64,000 nucleotides of DNA, taken from NCBI GenBank assembly GCA_903921605.1, contig CAIXQV010000991.1, positions 1 to 64,000 on the forward strand, written 5' to 3'. The DNA comes from an uncultured Planctomycetaceae bacterium (GTDB lineage: Bacteria; Planctomycetota; Planctomycetia; Planctomycetales; Planctomycetaceae). Of this stretch, positions 17,842 through 28,058 are shown one piece after another; within the stretch, counting starts at the first letter, position 1; every line of letters begins with the position of its first letter. The translations under genes were made by a program, and so were the position numbers. The notes beneath the pieces were generated by a model. That model did not search any database. It saw only the letters and a list, made by a program, of their open reading frames with translations, and had not been told where the DNA came from.

Positions 17842-19773
17842 ATGGTTCGCGTGGCAAGTGACACACTGAACTCGCGAGTTCCCGACGGCCCGCTTCAGCA
17901 GAAGTGGGACAAGCATCGTTTTGATCTTAAGCTGGTCAACCCGGCGAACAAACGCAAGTTTACTGTGATTGTTGTTGGCACTGGCTTGGCCGGTGGTTCG
18001 GCCGCCGCCTCCATGGCAGAGTTGGGATACAATGTCAAGGCGTTCTGCTTTCAGGACAGCCCACGACGAGCCCATAGTATTGCGGCGCAGGGTGGAATCA
18101 ATGCTGCAAAGAACTATCAAAACGATGGCGACAGCGTCTGGCGGTTGTTCTACGACACTCTCAAAGGTGGAGACTACCGGGCGCGCGAAGCGAATGTGCA
18201 TCGGCTTGCTCAGGTTTCCACAAGCATCATCGATCAGTGCGTCTCTCAGGGCGTTCCATTTGCTCGTGAGTACGGTGGAACTCTGGCAAACCGGTCGTTT
18301 GGCGGTGCTCAGGTTTCCCGAACGTTTTACTGCCGTGGTCAAACCGGACAGCAACTTCTGCTGGGTGCTTATCAGGCGATGATGCGTCAGGTGGGGACCG
18401 GCAAAGTCAAGTTGTTTGCTCGGCGAGAAATGCTTGAGCTGATCGTTGTCGACGGTCTTGCTCGCGGGATTGTGGTTCGCAATCTCACAACTGGTCAGCT
18501 TGAAACTCACACTGCTGATGCGGTTGTGCTCTGTACTGGTGGTTACGGAAACGTTTATTACCTGTCGACAATGGCGAAGGGCTGTAATGTCACGGCCGCC
18601 TGGCGATGTGCTCGAAAGGGCGCATTGTTTGCCAACCCAAGCTATACGCAGATTCATCCGACCTGCATCCCTGTCAGCGGTGACTATCAGTCCAAACTGA
18701 CTTTGATGAGCGAAAGCCTGCGAAACGACGGACGTGTTTGGGTTCCGCTGGCGAAGGGTGACAAGCGTTCTCCGGATCAGATCCCGGACGCGGAACGAGA
18801 TTACTATCTGGAACGACGCTATCCATCGTTCGGGAATCTTGCACCAAGAGACATTTCCTCTCGTGCGGCGAAGGAACGATGTGATGCCGGGAATGGCGTG
18901 GGTGACTCCGGTCTTGCGGTGTTTCTCGACTTCCGGGACGCTATCAAACGTGATGGCGAGGACGTGATCAGGAAGAAATATGGCAATCTGTTCCATATGT
19001 ACAACAAGATTACGGCGGAGGATCCTTACAAGCAGCCGATGCGAATCTTCCCTGCGGTTCACTATACAATGGGTGGGCTCTGGGTTGACTATAACTTGAT
19101 GAGCAACTTGCCCGGCTTGTATGTCCTTGGCGAAGCAAACTTCTCAGATCATGGTGCTAACAGACTCGGAGCCAGTGCGTTGATGCAGGGGCTCTCCGAC
19201 GGTTATTTCGTGCTTCCGTACACGATTGGCGATCATCTGGCCACATCCAAACTGGATACCATTCGGGATGATCATCCGGCCTGTATGCAGGCGATGCAGG
19301 AGGCGCAGAATCGCATCAACAAGTTGATAGCAGTTCAGGGCAAGCGGTCGGTCGATTCATTCCACCGTGAGTTGGGACTGTTGATGTGGGACAAGTGCGG
19401 AATGGCTCGGAATCGCATAGGTCTTACGGAGGCGATCGACAGAATTCGTGGTCTCAGAGATGAATACTGGCGGGACGTGCGAGTTCTGGGTTCCGGAACA
19501 ACACTGAATCAAAGTCTGGAGAAAGCGGGCCGAGTAGCCGACTTCATGGAATTTGCAGAACTGTTGGCCACGGACGCCTTACACCGTGAAGAGTCCTGTG
19601 GTGGACACTTCCGCGAGGAATATCAGACGGAAGAGGGCGAGGCCGCTCGTAATGATGCAGACTTCTCGTACGTCGGTGCATGGGAATACCGCGGCACTGA
19701 ACAGGAGCCTGTTCTGCATAAGGAACCGCTGGTCTTCGAAAACGTTAAGCCATCGACCAGGAGTTACAAATAA
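17842..19773 (+). CDS. sdhA: Succinate dehydrogenase/fumarate reductase flavoprotein subunit
   Basis: 643 residues. It oxidises succinate to fumarate (or the reverse) with covalently bound FAD at the cytoplasmic face of the membrane. The dinucleotide-binding GTGLAGG is at 46-52, and the covalent-flavin histidine is H78 in [10 protein letters not shown]. The substrate-side segments [11 protein letters not shown] and [15 protein letters not shown] are conserved. Length and the form of these motifs match the non-proteobacterial (B. subtilis/Bacteroidetes-like) branch, in agreement with the single-subunit cytochrome b. GAGG lies just upstream of the ATG. sdhB begins two bases after the stop. A long antisense open frame (17818-19062) is a codon-bias shadow. 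Confidence 0.97.
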   Translation: MVRVASDTLNSRVPDGPLQQKWDKHRFDLKLVNPANKRKFTVIVVGTGLAGGSAAASMAELGYNVKAFCFQDSPRRAHSIAAQGGINAAKNYQNDGDSVWRLFYDTLKGGDYRAREANVHRLAQVSTSIIDQCVSQGVPFAREYGGTLANRSFGGAQVSRTFYCRGQTGQQLLLGAYQAMMRQVGTGKVKLFARREMLELIVVDGLARGIVVRNLTTGQLETHTADAVVLCTGGYGNVYYLSTMAKGCNVTAAWRCARKGALFANPSYTQIHPTCIPVSGDYQSKLTLMSESLRNDGRVWVPLAKGDKRSPDQIPDAERDYYLERRYPSFGNLAPRDISSRAAKERCDAGNGVGDSGLAVFLDFRDAIKRDGEDVIRKKYGNLFHMYNKITAEDPYKQPMRIFPAVHYTMGGLWVDYNLMSNLPGLYVLGEANFSDHGANRLGASALMQGLSDGYFVLPYTIGDHLATSKLDTIRDDHPACMQAMQEAQNRINKLIAVQGKRSVDSFHRELGLLMWDKCGMARNRIGLTEAIDRIRGLRDEYWRDVRVLGSGTTLNQSLEKAGRVADFMEFAELLATDALHREESCGGHFREEYQTEEGEAARNDADFSYVGAWEYRGTEQEPVLHKEPLVFENVKPSTRSYK

Positions 19774-19775
19774 TC

Positions 19776-20540
19776 ATGAGCAATCATCTACTGAATTTGA
19801 ACCTCCGAGTCTGGCGTCAATCAGGGCCTAACGAGGGAGGCAGTTTCAAAACGTATCGACTGGGTGGTGTCAGCACTCACATGTCGTTCCTTGAGATGCT
19901 GGATGTTCTGAATGAGCAACTCATCGTACAGGGTGAAGAACCGGTTGCCTTCGACCATGACTGCCGCGAAGGGATTTGTGGCATGTGCAGTCTGATGATT
20001 AATGGCCAGGCTCATGGCCCGGACAATGCAACCACGACTTGCCAATTGCACATGCGACGCTTTAGTGACGGCGACACGGTCACGATTGAACCTTGGCGTG
20101 CATCGGCATTTCCCGTTCTGCGCGACCTTGTGGTCGATCGATCTGCTTTTGACCGAATCATTGCCGCTGGCGGTTTCGTCTCGGTCAATACTGGTAATGC
20201 GCCCGATGGTAATGCGATTCCTGTGCCCGGTGTCAGGCAGGAAGTCGCCATGGATGGCGCTGCGTGTATTGGCTGTGGAGCCTGCGTTGCGGCCTGCAAG
20301 AATGCTTCAGCGATGCTCTTTGTGTCGGCTAAAGTATCGCAATTGGCCGTGCTTCCACAGGGGCATCCCGAACGTAACGCACGAGTGCTGAATATGGTCG
20401 CTCAGATGGATAAAGAAGGTTTTGGGTCGTGTACGAACACGTCCGAATGCGAAGCCGCGTGTCCTGCTGAGGTCTCCGTTTCTCACATCGCAAGACTTAA
20501 TCGAGAGTATCTGCGAGCATCAATTCTTGCTGAGAATTAG
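19776..20540 (+). CDS. sdhB: Succinate dehydrogenase/fumarate reductase iron-sulfur subunit
   Basis: 254 residues. It carries electrons from SdhA to the cytochrome b. The N-terminal ferredoxin-like domain has 2Fe-2S ligands C63, C68 and C71 ([10 protein letters not shown]) and C89. The C-terminal domain has [11 protein letters not shown] for a 4Fe-4S cluster and a second set [12 protein letters not shown] for the remaining clusters. It begins two bases after sdhA, so translation is probably coupled. It ends the operon; gcvT begins more than 80 bases on. Confidence 0.97.
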   Translation: MSNHLLNLNLRVWRQSGPNEGGSFKTYRLGGVSTHMSFLEMLDVLNEQLIVQGEEPVAFDHDCREGICGMCSLMINGQAHGPDNATTTCQLHMRRFSDGDTVTIEPWRASAFPVLRDLVVDRSAFDRIIAAGGFVSVNTGNAPDGNAIPVPGVRQEVAMDGAACIGCGACVAACKNASAMLFVSAKVSQLAVLPQGHPERNARVLNMVAQMDKEGFGSCTNTSECEAACPAEVSVSHIARLNREYLRASILAEN

Positions 20541-20683
20541 ATCCTGATCAGGCGGCCTCTGATGTGGCTCGCAGAAACTTTGGGCAGCATTGAGTCCTCA
20601 GCGAACGTGCGACTGCGAGTTTCGTGTTTGCACTGCTCAGGAATTTGGTGAAGGATGTCACACAACTAACGATAGGTCCGCTC

Positions 20684-21769
20684 GTGCGTAAGACTCCTCT
20701 GAATTTGTGGCATCATACGCACAATGGTCGGATGGTAGACTTCGCTGGCTGGGACATGCCGGTTCAGTATTCCTCGATTGTTGAAGAACATTCTGCGATC
20801 CGCAACGCAGTAGGGCTCTTTGATATTTCCCATATGGGACGCCTGCAGTTTCGCGGCGACTTGGCTGCAGAATTCCTGAATGGCATTCTGACAAACGATA
20901 CGTCGAAACTCAGGGTCGGCGATGTTCGATATTCGCTGGTCTGTGGAAAAGACGGCGGCATATTGGACGACATTCTTGTTTATCGCCTTCCCGATCGATG
21001 GGAACTGGTTGTTAATGCCTCAAACCGCGAAAAGCTCATAGACTGGCTTTCAAATTCTGCAGGTTTTGCTGCCGTTGAATTTATCGACGCAACTCTGCAT
21101 ACCGGCATGATTGCAGTGCAGGGGCCCAGGGCGTTGGAGTTGCTGGGGCGTATTTCTTCCTTGCCGCTTGGAGAGATGAGTTATTACACGGCTGCTGACG
21201 TGACCTTGTTGGATTCACCGGCGCTGGTATCAAGGACCGGATACACCGGTGAGGACGGCTTCGAAATAATTGTGCCTGGCCATGCAACTGAGCGGATATG
21301 GCAGAGAATAATGGAGGAAGGTTCGCCTCTGGGAGTTATCGCAGCAGGTTTGGGCTGCCGGGACACACTCAGACTCGAAGCCGCAATGCCTCTTTATGGT
21401 CACGAGCTCAATGAGACCATTGATCCTCTGACCGCTGGCCTTGGATTTGCGGTTAAGTTCAATAAGCCGGAGTACACTGGAAAAGCGGCATTGGAACAAA
21501 TCCGTTCTGCGGGACTCAAAATGGCTCGAGTTGGCCTCGTGCTTGAAGGTCGCCGGATCGCGAGGGAAGATTCCCCGGTGCTGGTTGAGAGAGAACCTGT
21601 TGGTAAAGTCACTTCAGGCACATTTTCACCAACGCTGCAGAGGGTCATTGCCATGGCTTACATTCCTCACCAGTTTTCCAGCGTAGGAACAAAGGTGGAG
21701 ATTAACCTTCGGGGTGCAATGGTTGCGGCTGAAGTGACCGGTTTGCCGTTCTATAAGCGAAAGAGCTGA
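20684..21769 (+). CDS. gcvT: Glycine cleavage system T protein (aminomethyltransferase)
   Basis: 361 residues from GTG at 20684. I prefer this to GTG at 20624, because family members begin a few residues before the KTPL segment (here RKTPLNLWHHTHNGRMVDFAGWDMPVQY). The enzyme takes the aminomethyl group from lipoylated H protein, releases ammonia and makes 5,10-methylenetetrahydrofolate. Also conserved are LFDISHMGR, VQGPRAL, SRTGYTGEDGFEI and GLGCRDTLRLEAAMPLYGHEL. gcvH and gcvP are not in the window, so the system is split. It may be read from the sdh operon or its own promoter; there is no glycine riboswitch-like leader that I can see. Confidence 0.94.
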   Translation: MRKTPLNLWHHTHNGRMVDFAGWDMPVQYSSIVEEHSAIRNAVGLFDISHMGRLQFRGDLAAEFLNGILTNDTSKLRVGDVRYSLVCGKDGGILDDILVYRLPDRWELVVNASNREKLIDWLSNSAGFAAVEFIDATLHTGMIAVQGPRALELLGRISSLPLGEMSYYTAADVTLLDSPALVSRTGYTGEDGFEIIVPGHATERIWQRIMEEGSPLGVIAAGLGCRDTLRLEAAMPLYGHELNETIDPLTAGLGFAVKFNKPEYTGKAALEQIRSAGLKMARVGLVLEGRRIAREDSPVLVEREPVGKVTSGTFSPTLQRVIAMAYIPHQFSSVGTKVEINLRGAMVAAEVTGLPFYKRKS

Positions 21770-21964
21770 TTTCCCTGACGGAATTCACTCTTTTCGCGGA
21801 GTTGACCGACAGTTTTCACCAGTTGCTCGTTGAAAATTCAACCGCAAATCCCGATTGGTCAGAAAAACTGATGATCTGTCGGAGTCCGTGCGAAGACAGA
21901 CCCTGCGAGTTGCCGAATACCTCGGTAATTTGACCTTTCCGAATGTTCCATTTGGACTCAGACG

Positions 21965-22243
21965 ATGGCCGATCGCGACTACAGCACTTATCAGCAAAAA
22001 GTCATCAAACGCTACTACGACAACAAGGATCAGATCGACGAGCAGCGTTTAAGCGAACTGGTAACCAATCTCTACCTCGCTCCTCCCAAGAAGCAGGCTA
22101 AAATGTGGGAGTCCGCTGAAGAGTTGATGACGCGAATGAAGATTCCAGTGACTCGCATTGACCATGTCATGCAAGCCAAGGATCCAGCGGTGCTGGCCAA
22201 GGTTGTTGAAGAGCTGGAAAAGGGGATTCTCAAGCGAGGCTAA
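21965..22243 (+). CDS. Small conserved hypothetical protein
   Basis: 92 residues, charged and probably all-helical, opening with ADRDYSTYQQKVIKRYYDNKD and ending Lys-Arg-Gly. It has no signal peptide, membrane segment or catalytic motif. I have an impression of similar short proteins in planctomycetes but cannot name a family. Its stop is four bases before the ATG of the glycosyltransferase gene, so the two are very likely co-transcribed and translationally linked. Confidence 0.72.
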   Translation: MADRDYSTYQQKVIKRYYDNKDQIDEQRLSELVTNLYLAPPKKQAKMWESAEELMTRMKIPVTRIDHVMQAKDPAVLAKVVEELEKGILKRG

Positions 22244-22247
22244 GCGA

Positions 22248-23408
22248 ATGCCCCATGGCCAGATTACTGACACCGGTCGCCGTAGGCTTATCGTGTTGCA
22301 GGTCCTTCCGGCACTCGAAAGTGGCGGCACCGAGCGTGGTGTCATTGAAGTCGCTGCGGCGTTGGTTGCGGCTGGCCATCGCTCAATTGTGATCTCCGCT
22401 GGTGGGCGCATGGCAGGCCGACTGACAGAGCAGGGCAGCGAGCATGTTCAAATAGACCTAGGCACAAAGTCACCATTAACTTTGCGTCACATTCCCTGGC
22501 TCAGACGATTTCTGCTTGAGCAGAACGTCGACGTAGTTGATATCCATTCCCGGATGCCGGGCTGGATTACTTTTGCCGCGTGGAAAAGCTTGCCTGTCTG
22601 TCGTCGACCTGCGCTGGTCTCGACCGTCCATGGGTTTTATTCTGTGAATTCCTACAGCAGCATTATGTGCCGTGGTCAGCATGTTGTCGCAGTCTCGGAT
22701 TCAGTCGCTGACTATATTCGCCAGAACTATTCCTTTGTGCCAGAGGAACGACTTCATGTCATACATCGTGGGATCGATCAGGCTGAGTTTCCTCGGGGCT
22801 TTCGACCAACGATGGCGTGGAAAACGGAATTCTTCCATCAATTCCCTGAGGCTGCAAACAAGAAACTTCTGGCAATTGTGGGGCGGATCTCTCGCTTGAA
22901 GGGGCATCTCGATTTTGTTCGGCTTGTGGGCGAACTTCGTCTTCATGATCACGAGATTCACGGGCTGATCGTAGGGGATGTTGATCCTCGAAAGTCAGCT
23001 TATCGGGAAGAGATCAGGCAGAAGATTGCGACGATGGGACTACACGACCACGTAACCCTCACCGGACATCGATCCGACGTCCGCGAGATCTACTCCATCT
23101 CCAGAATATTGCTGAGCTTATCTTCGACACCCGAGTCCTTTGGACGCACCGTTGCAGAAGCCATTTCCATTGGCACACCTGTTGTGGCTTACAGTCATGG
23201 AGGTGTTGCGGAAATTCTTGCAGCGGAATTCCCCGAGGGAGCAGTGGAGTGTCAGAATTTCGGGGCATTGACAGCCCGAGTTCGTCAGGTTCTGGACAGG
23301 GCAGACCTATGCATTCCTGGTGTCAATCGGTTTGAAAAATCAGCAATGCTGGAACGAACGCTGGAACTTTACGAAGCCGCCAGTGAGCACCGAAACGGTA
23401 GTCGTTGA
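22248..23408 (+). CDS. GT4-type glycosyltransferase
   Basis: 386 residues from the ATG at 22248, four bases after the preceding gene with GAGGC upstream; longer starts would overlap that gene by 86 bases. It has the GT-B fold of family 4: the N-terminal acceptor domain (LQVLPALESGGTERGVIEVA) and the C-terminal donor domain with VGRISRLKGHLDFVR and the E-x7-E motif in PESFGRTVAEAISIGTPVVAY. Such enzymes transfer a sugar from a nucleotide sugar to lipopolysaccharide, exopolysaccharide or glycolipid acceptors, usually at the cytoplasmic membrane face. No other glycan genes flank it, so the acceptor is unknown. Confidence 0.92.
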   Translation: MPHGQITDTGRRRLIVLQVLPALESGGTERGVIEVAAALVAAGHRSIVISAGGRMAGRLTEQGSEHVQIDLGTKSPLTLRHIPWLRRFLLEQNVDVVDIHSRMPGWITFAAWKSLPVCRRPALVSTVHGFYSVNSYSSIMCRGQHVVAVSDSVADYIRQNYSFVPEERLHVIHRGIDQAEFPRGFRPTMAWKTEFFHQFPEAANKKLLAIVGRISRLKGHLDFVRLVGELRLHDHEIHGLIVGDVDPRKSAYREEIRQKIATMGLHDHVTLTGHRSDVREIYSISRILLSLSSTPESFGRTVAEAISIGTPVVAYSHGGVAEILAAEFPEGAVECQNFGALTARVRQVLDRADLCIPGVNRFEKSAMLERTLELYEAASEHRNGSR

Positions 23409-23499
23409 AGTTGAAACGACAGTGTGTAACCTGCATGAAAACGGAGAACGGATGGAGATCGCGTTTCCTCATGTTTGATCGCGAAAGTACAATCGGGGG

Positions 23500-24885
23500 A
23501 TGAATCGAAAGCCATCACACTCACTTGAATCGCATTTAAACCGGCGCCGACATTTGCTTCAGTTGGGGCAATCGGGTTTGCTCGGATTTGGATTGGGTTC
23601 CTTCATGAACTCAACTTCAGCCCGCGCGGGGGTTGGCAATAACGAGATCCGGTCACGGGCAAAATCGCTGATCATTGTCTTTTGCACCGGTGCCATCAGT
23701 CATCACGACACGTTTGACATGAAGCCAGATGCTCCGCTGGAGATTCGCGGGGAATTCAATCCGATCCAGACTCCAATTCCGGGAACAGTGATCTGTGAGC
23801 ACCTGCCGAAACTGGCGTCAAGAGCCCACAAGTATGCTCTGGTCAGAAGCCTGTCACATAAAGACAACAACCATCTGATGTCCACGCATCATGTGTTGAC
23901 CGGACATCTGCAGCCGGGAGCATTCTTCGATAAAGTGGCTTCACGTGATGACTGGCCCTGTTATTCCGCTGGCTGTGAATACCTGCGACCTCGAACTGAT
24001 GGTATCCCGAGCGGAGTTAACCTCCCGACATTCCTGATGTCATCACCTTTAACGTGGCCCGGGCAGCATGCGGGCATTCTTGGCCCCATGTACGATCCCT
24101 GGCAGATCGTCGGTGATCCATCCTCAGCAGAGTTCAGAGTTGATGCTTTGACGCTTGCTCAGGAAATTGATGCCGTCCGCCTTGAACAGCGGCGATCGTT
24201 ATTGAGCCGTCTTGATAAGACGACTGCGGTCTCCAGGGACGCAGCAGCCTATCGAATGAACGAAGACCAGAAACTGGCGTTCTCGATGCTGTCGTCAGGT
24301 AAGCTTTCACAAGCTTTTGAAATGCAGCGTGAGCCATCCAGTGTTCGAGACGCCTATGGAAGACACCCGTTTGGGCAGTCTCTCCTGTTGGCTCGTCGTC
24401 TGGTGGAGGTAGGTGTTCCGATCGTTCAGGCCAACATGGGGCCAGTCCAGAATTGGGACAGTCATCAGGCAATATTTTCAACACTCAAGGGCCGCTTGTT
24501 ATCACCACTTGATCAAGCAGTAGCCGCTCTTCTGGACGACCTTGAGTCCAGCGGTCGTCTTGCTGATACGATGGTGATACTGCTGGGCGAATTTGGCCGA
24601 ACCCCAAAAATCAACAAGGAGGGTGGTCGAGATCATTGGGGCCCATGCTTCACCGGGCTGTTTGCTGGAGCAGGAGTGCAGGGGGGTAAGGTCATCGGAC
24701 GAACTGACGACATTGCCGCCTATCCAGACTCTGCCGCCTATTCGCCTGACGACATCGGAGCGACCATCTACACGGCCCTCGGCCTGGAACCGCACTCCAT
24801 TGTCCATGACCGAATTGGTCGACCAGTGCATCTCAACGAGGGAAAAGTTATTGAAGCCTTATACAACGGCGCTGAAAGCACCTGA
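23500..24885 (+). CDS. DUF1501 family exported protein
   Basis: 461 residues. A twin-arginine type signal is visible near residues 14-35 (NRRRHLLQLG followed by a hydrophobic Gly/Leu stretch). The rest matches DUF1501, a family related to the alkaline phosphatase/sulfatase fold and very abundant in planctomycetes: SLIIVFCTGAISHHDTFDMKP, the HLPKLASRAHKYALVRSLSHKDNNH stretch and GEFGRTPKINKEGGRDHWGPCFTGLFAG near the C-terminus. The biochemical activity is unproven. In this phylum these genes often sit beside a DUF1549/DUF1553 cytochrome-type partner; here no such partner is present. Confidence 0.93.
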   Translation: MNRKPSHSLESHLNRRRHLLQLGQSGLLGFGLGSFMNSTSARAGVGNNEIRSRAKSLIIVFCTGAISHHDTFDMKPDAPLEIRGEFNPIQTPIPGTVICEHLPKLASRAHKYALVRSLSHKDNNHLMSTHHVLTGHLQPGAFFDKVASRDDWPCYSAGCEYLRPRTDGIPSGVNLPTFLMSSPLTWPGQHAGILGPMYDPWQIVGDPSSAEFRVDALTLAQEIDAVRLEQRRSLLSRLDKTTAVSRDAAAYRMNEDQKLAFSMLSSGKLSQAFEMQREPSSVRDAYGRHPFGQSLLLARRLVEVGVPIVQANMGPVQNWDSHQAIFSTLKGRLLSPLDQAVAALLDDLESSGRLADTMVILLGEFGRTPKINKEGGRDHWGPCFTGLFAGAGVQGGKVIGRTDDIAAYPDSAAYSPDDIGATIYTALGLEPHSIVHDRIGRPVHLNEGKVIEALYNGAEST

Positions 24886-25009
24886 AGGGCATTCAGTCAA
24901 TGAATGAAGCCATTGCAAACGTCCTGAAAGAGGCATTCTTGTCGGATCGTTGAAGCCAGTAAACGAATATCAGAGCAGGGCAGGGCACCGGGCATCAGGA
25001 CAAAAGTGA

Positions 25010-26275
25010 TCAGGGGTTTTCCAGTCGGTCGATTGATCGAAGGAAATCCATTTCAATTTTCGAAACATCACCGAAAGCCGATTGGAAGTCTTTCAGACGC
25101 TCTTCTGCGGTATAGTGCTGCAAAGGATCGCGTTCTCCCAAAATCCGAAGATACCGAATGTACGAACGAGCACGCGCGGGATTCTCGGTCATGAAATATG
25201 TGAACGCCCACGCTGAGCTGTAAGCATCCAGGGCCTGATTGCGAAATACCTCGTCTCCGGCCACCATGCGAGCCAAGTCGCCCGGCTGACGGCGTGACTC
25301 GTATTCGGTATTGAACCAGTTGAGTCGGACAGTGTTGATCTTGTCGGCCGCATCGGATGATCCTCGAACACGAATTCCAGGTGCTTCCAGAACTGTGGCG
25401 AGTCCTTCGATCACCCATGTTGGCGTTTCACCGATTCGCGAATGAATTCCAATGTTGTAGCCGACCTGATGAGTTGTTTCATGAACGATTGTGTCAGCCG
25501 TCTCGCCGGCGACACCGTTCAGCATCGCCGCAAGAGTTGCCTGATTCGAGGCGGGATTCTCAAGCGTCAGTTCATCCGCCGTCAGGGCATCGTTACTTGT
25601 TGATGCCGCAGATGTGTCACCGTCCACAGGCGATTCTGTGCTGGCGTTCAACTTTGCTGGGCGATCGTACAAGACAACTCGATTCGACTTGAGCGAGTAA
25701 TAACCTCGTAAGTCCTCAGACCATAGCATCTGGTCGCGTCCGCAGTACTCTTTGAATTCGTCAACGGTGTTGAAAACGATGGCGACCATTGTGAACTCAG
25801 GTTCGGAGGTCTCGAATCCTCGGATACTATAAAATGAATCTACCTGCCTATAGATCTCCTCAAACAAAGTAGCATAGGCTTTCGCTTTACCCTTTTTTCC
25901 AACGACGACGTAATGGGCGGACACGTGAATGTCATAGCCGGATCGAAACTCTGTCAGAAGTTGTTTACGAAATTCAGACGGAGACACTCGATGAAAGCTG
26001 TCGCCTACAATGCGAAACGATGTCAGCCGAGAAATGTGATGTGTGGTCAACACACCAAACTCGTCCATCAAAAAGCATCGCTCTGAGTCTTTCGCAATGA
26101 TTTTTCCGGTATAGGTCTGAAACTCATCCTTGATCTCGATTAGTCGCGACTTCGACTCCGCGCACGTGACTTCTCCGGTAACGAGGATAGAGAGAATCGC
26201 AGCAGCCAGCCGACGGACAATCAGACGTCGGTCGGGCACAGGAAATCGAAGAATTGTTGTGGCAGCAAACGGCAT
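25010..26275 (-). CDS. DUF1570-type exported protein with HExxH motif
   Basis: 421 residues. A basic N-terminus and hydrophobic segment (about 21-38, ending TCAES) suggest export. The C-terminal half has a gluzincin-like zinc protease signature: H265-E266-x-x-H269 (VHETTHQ) and a downstream Glu at 290 (WVIEGLAT), at a spacing of 21 residues, as in metallopeptidases using HExxH plus a third Glu ligand. This layout is that of the planctomycete DUF1570 family. Protease activity is a reasonable inference and not shown. It is monocistronic and its start is the first ATG that keeps the whole signal segment. Confidence 0.85.
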   Translation of the reverse strand: MPFAATTILRFPVPDRRLIVRRLAAAILSILVTGEVTCAESKSRLIEIKDEFQTYTGKIIAKDSERCFLMDEFGVLTTHHISRLTSFRIVGDSFHRVSPSEFRKQLLTEFRSGYDIHVSAHYVVVGKKGKAKAYATLFEEIYRQVDSFYSIRGFETSEPEFTMVAIVFNTVDEFKEYCGRDQMLWSEDLRGYYSLKSNRVVLYDRPAKLNASTESPVDGDTSAASTSNDALTADELTLENPASNQATLAAMLNGVAGETADTIVHETTHQVGYNIGIHSRIGETPTWVIEGLATVLEAPGIRVRGSSDAADKINTVRLNWFNTEYESRRQPGDLARMVAGDEVFRNQALDAYSSAWAFTYFMTENPARARSYIRYLRILGERDPLQHYTAEERLKDFQSAFGDVSKIEMDFLRSIDRLENP

Positions 26276-26531
26276 GGATGGCGGTAGTCCGAACGAAGTT
26301 TCGGGAAGGACGCCTCGAAGCCTGGCTTTGGACCTTGTTTCAGGGGGAAAAATCCTGACGATTTCTCTGCAAGTTCAGATCAGTCGCGCGCAGAAGGCTG
26401 CCATGCCACATCAAAGCAACATCTGAACACAGGAAGGCAACACATTCACGCCTCGATTGATTCTGTTTGCCAACACACCTTGATGCAAATACTCCCCCAC
26501 CTCGTTGCCTTTGTGAAACAGTGGAGGAAAG
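26276..26531. other. Intergenic region
   Basis: No gene or convincing promoter seen. It separates the divergent DUF1570 gene from the small open frame at 26532. Confidence 0.35.
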
Positions 26532-26675
26532 ATGATGCAAACCCGCAACATCCAGTACTCAAACGCGACACTCGGATTCTTCAACTGCTCCTCGAATTCT
26601 GCGCCCTCACATTCGGCACAATGGCAAAAACAGGTCCCCTATACGCTGGAGCAGCAATTTGGGCCGATCATGTAG
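26532..26675 (+). CDS. Possible small protein with a strong ribosome binding site
   Basis: A 47-codon frame starting ATGATG, directly behind GGAGG at 26523-26527, which is four bases from the first ATG and seven from the second. That is one of the best ribosome binding sites in the window. The predicted product is polar, rich in Ser, Asn and Gln, without membrane segment, and matches nothing I know. It lies 115 bases ahead of the BBP7-type barrel gene on the same strand and could be a leader peptide, a small real protein or chance. Confidence 0.35.
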   Translation: MMQTRNIQYSNATLGFFNCSSNSAPSHSAQWQKQVPYTLEQQFGPIM

Positions 26676-26790
26676 GACTTGCCCTGAAGAACTTGCCGTT
26701 GGGTTCTCGAAAAGACTGGTGGGAAAAGAGAAGGTGTGCGCCATGCCTAGGCGCTGCCTCAGGATGCCTTGAAGATACAGGATGTTTGCC

Positions 26791-28044
26791 ATGCCCCGGA
26801 TTAAGTGGTTGACACTGGCTGTTGCTCCATTCTTGCTGGCCCTCTCCTCTGCCAAAGTTTCGGCTCAGGATTCGCTCTATTCGATCGCGGAACCAGCGTC
26901 GTTCTTTTCTGCGGGTGCCCAGTATCTTTTCACCACTCGAGACACCAATTTTGTAAGTCCCGGAGCCTTCATTGCCGGGCCGGATTCCGCAAACGTCGGC
27001 TTTGGAGCCGCAGACTTCGGCTATAAGTCAGGTGTTCAGGCTTTTCTTGGCTACCACAGTGATGGAGTTCGGGTAGAAGCAATTTTTTCAGACTATGGTG
27101 CGTGGAATTTTCTGAACACTGGGACACTGACCACTGGGTTGGCCTTCGACGAAGGGATTGGGGGACCGTGGGCCGGTGCAAATCAGATTGATCTTACGAC
27201 GGGCTTCGAAAGTCTGCACGCCTCGGCGTCCGCCGGAATGGGGGGGGATGCGGACGAATTTGAAGGGCTGGGGCCGGTTGGCGGTTTTGCCGACGATCTT
27301 CCGACATACTCGGTCCTTTACCGCAGCATTATGCAGTCATATGAGGTGAACGTAGTAACTGAAGATCCGGAAGCACGGGTTCAGATCGGACTGGGGTATC
27401 GACATATCAGCATTGATGAAATTGGCAGTGTTGGAATTGAAGGTTCCCTGAGAGCTCTCACTGTGGCCGCTCCGAATGGCGGAATCTCGCACAACAGCCT
27501 GATCACTTTTGGCGGCCTCACCCACGTCGCGGGAACCGCCAATGGATTTGAAGACGAGACTTCAAACGCTTCTACTTTGCCCGACACACTCCAGATGTTT
27601 CATGATGCCCGCACGTCGAACAGTCTGAATGGTGCTCAGGTAGTTCTGAGTGAACAGCTTATGTACTGGAAGGGTTGGACCATTGATGGAATTGCAAAGG
27701 CCGGGGCTTACCACAATCAGGTAAAAGCCAGTGTGTCGGAAACCTATATTGGCACCGACCCGGGACCAGGCGGCGACTCCTCAACATACGGCCGAACTTT
27801 TACGGATACCAAGTCTCAACTGGCCTTTGCTGGTAGTGTTGGCCTGCAGTCAAACTTTCCCCTGAGTGATCATTGGAGTCTGATTAGCGGCTACGAATTG
27901 ACGTACATCTACGGGGTCGCTCTCTCTCCGGAGCAATATGCAGGTGTTACGGGGCCCACCTTCGTGACGCGAACCTTTAATGCCGACACACACGGTGAAA
28001 TCATCGCGCATGGTGGCAACGCAGGTCTTCAGTTCAGTTATTGA
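26791..28044 (+). CDS. BBP7/Lpg1974-like outer membrane beta-barrel protein
   Basis: 417 residues from the ATG at 26791, chosen because AGGA lies about ten bases ahead; an ATG three codons earlier is possible. The signal peptide (about 1-25) ends VSAQ. The mature part alternates short amphipathic strands and Gly/Asn/Asp-rich turns, with features such as VQIGLGYRHISID and HWSLISGYELTYIYG, and it ends in an aromatic residue (LQFSY), as needed for outer membrane insertion. This pattern is that of the BBP7 family of planctomycete outer membrane barrels. A pore or adhesion role is possible. The HAD gene starts 14 bases after the stop. Confidence 0.82.
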   Translation: MPRIKWLTLAVAPFLLALSSAKVSAQDSLYSIAEPASFFSAGAQYLFTTRDTNFVSPGAFIAGPDSANVGFGAADFGYKSGVQAFLGYHSDGVRVEAIFSDYGAWNFLNTGTLTTGLAFDEGIGGPWAGANQIDLTTGFESLHASASAGMGGDADEFEGLGPVGGFADDLPTYSVLYRSIMQSYEVNVVTEDPEARVQIGLGYRHISIDEIGSVGIEGSLRALTVAAPNGGISHNSLITFGGLTHVAGTANGFEDETSNASTLPDTLQMFHDARTSNSLNGAQVVLSEQLMYWKGWTIDGIAKAGAYHNQVKASVSETYIGTDPGPGGDSSTYGRTFTDTKSQLAFAGSVGLQSNFPLSDHWSLISGYELTYIYGVALSPEQYAGVTGPTFVTRTFNADTHGEIIAHGGNAGLQFSY

Positions 28045-28058
28045 TCCATGAGCTGTCG

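Noticed and set aside
17818..19062. 414-codon antisense frame over sdhA
   Set aside because: It runs opposite a conserved gene, has no ribosome binding site or motif and is explained by the codon bias of sdhA.
26480..26812. 110-codon frame before the barrel gene
   Set aside because: It overlaps the barrel start and has Cys/Trp-rich composition; the 47-codon frame in another phase has a better ribosome binding site.
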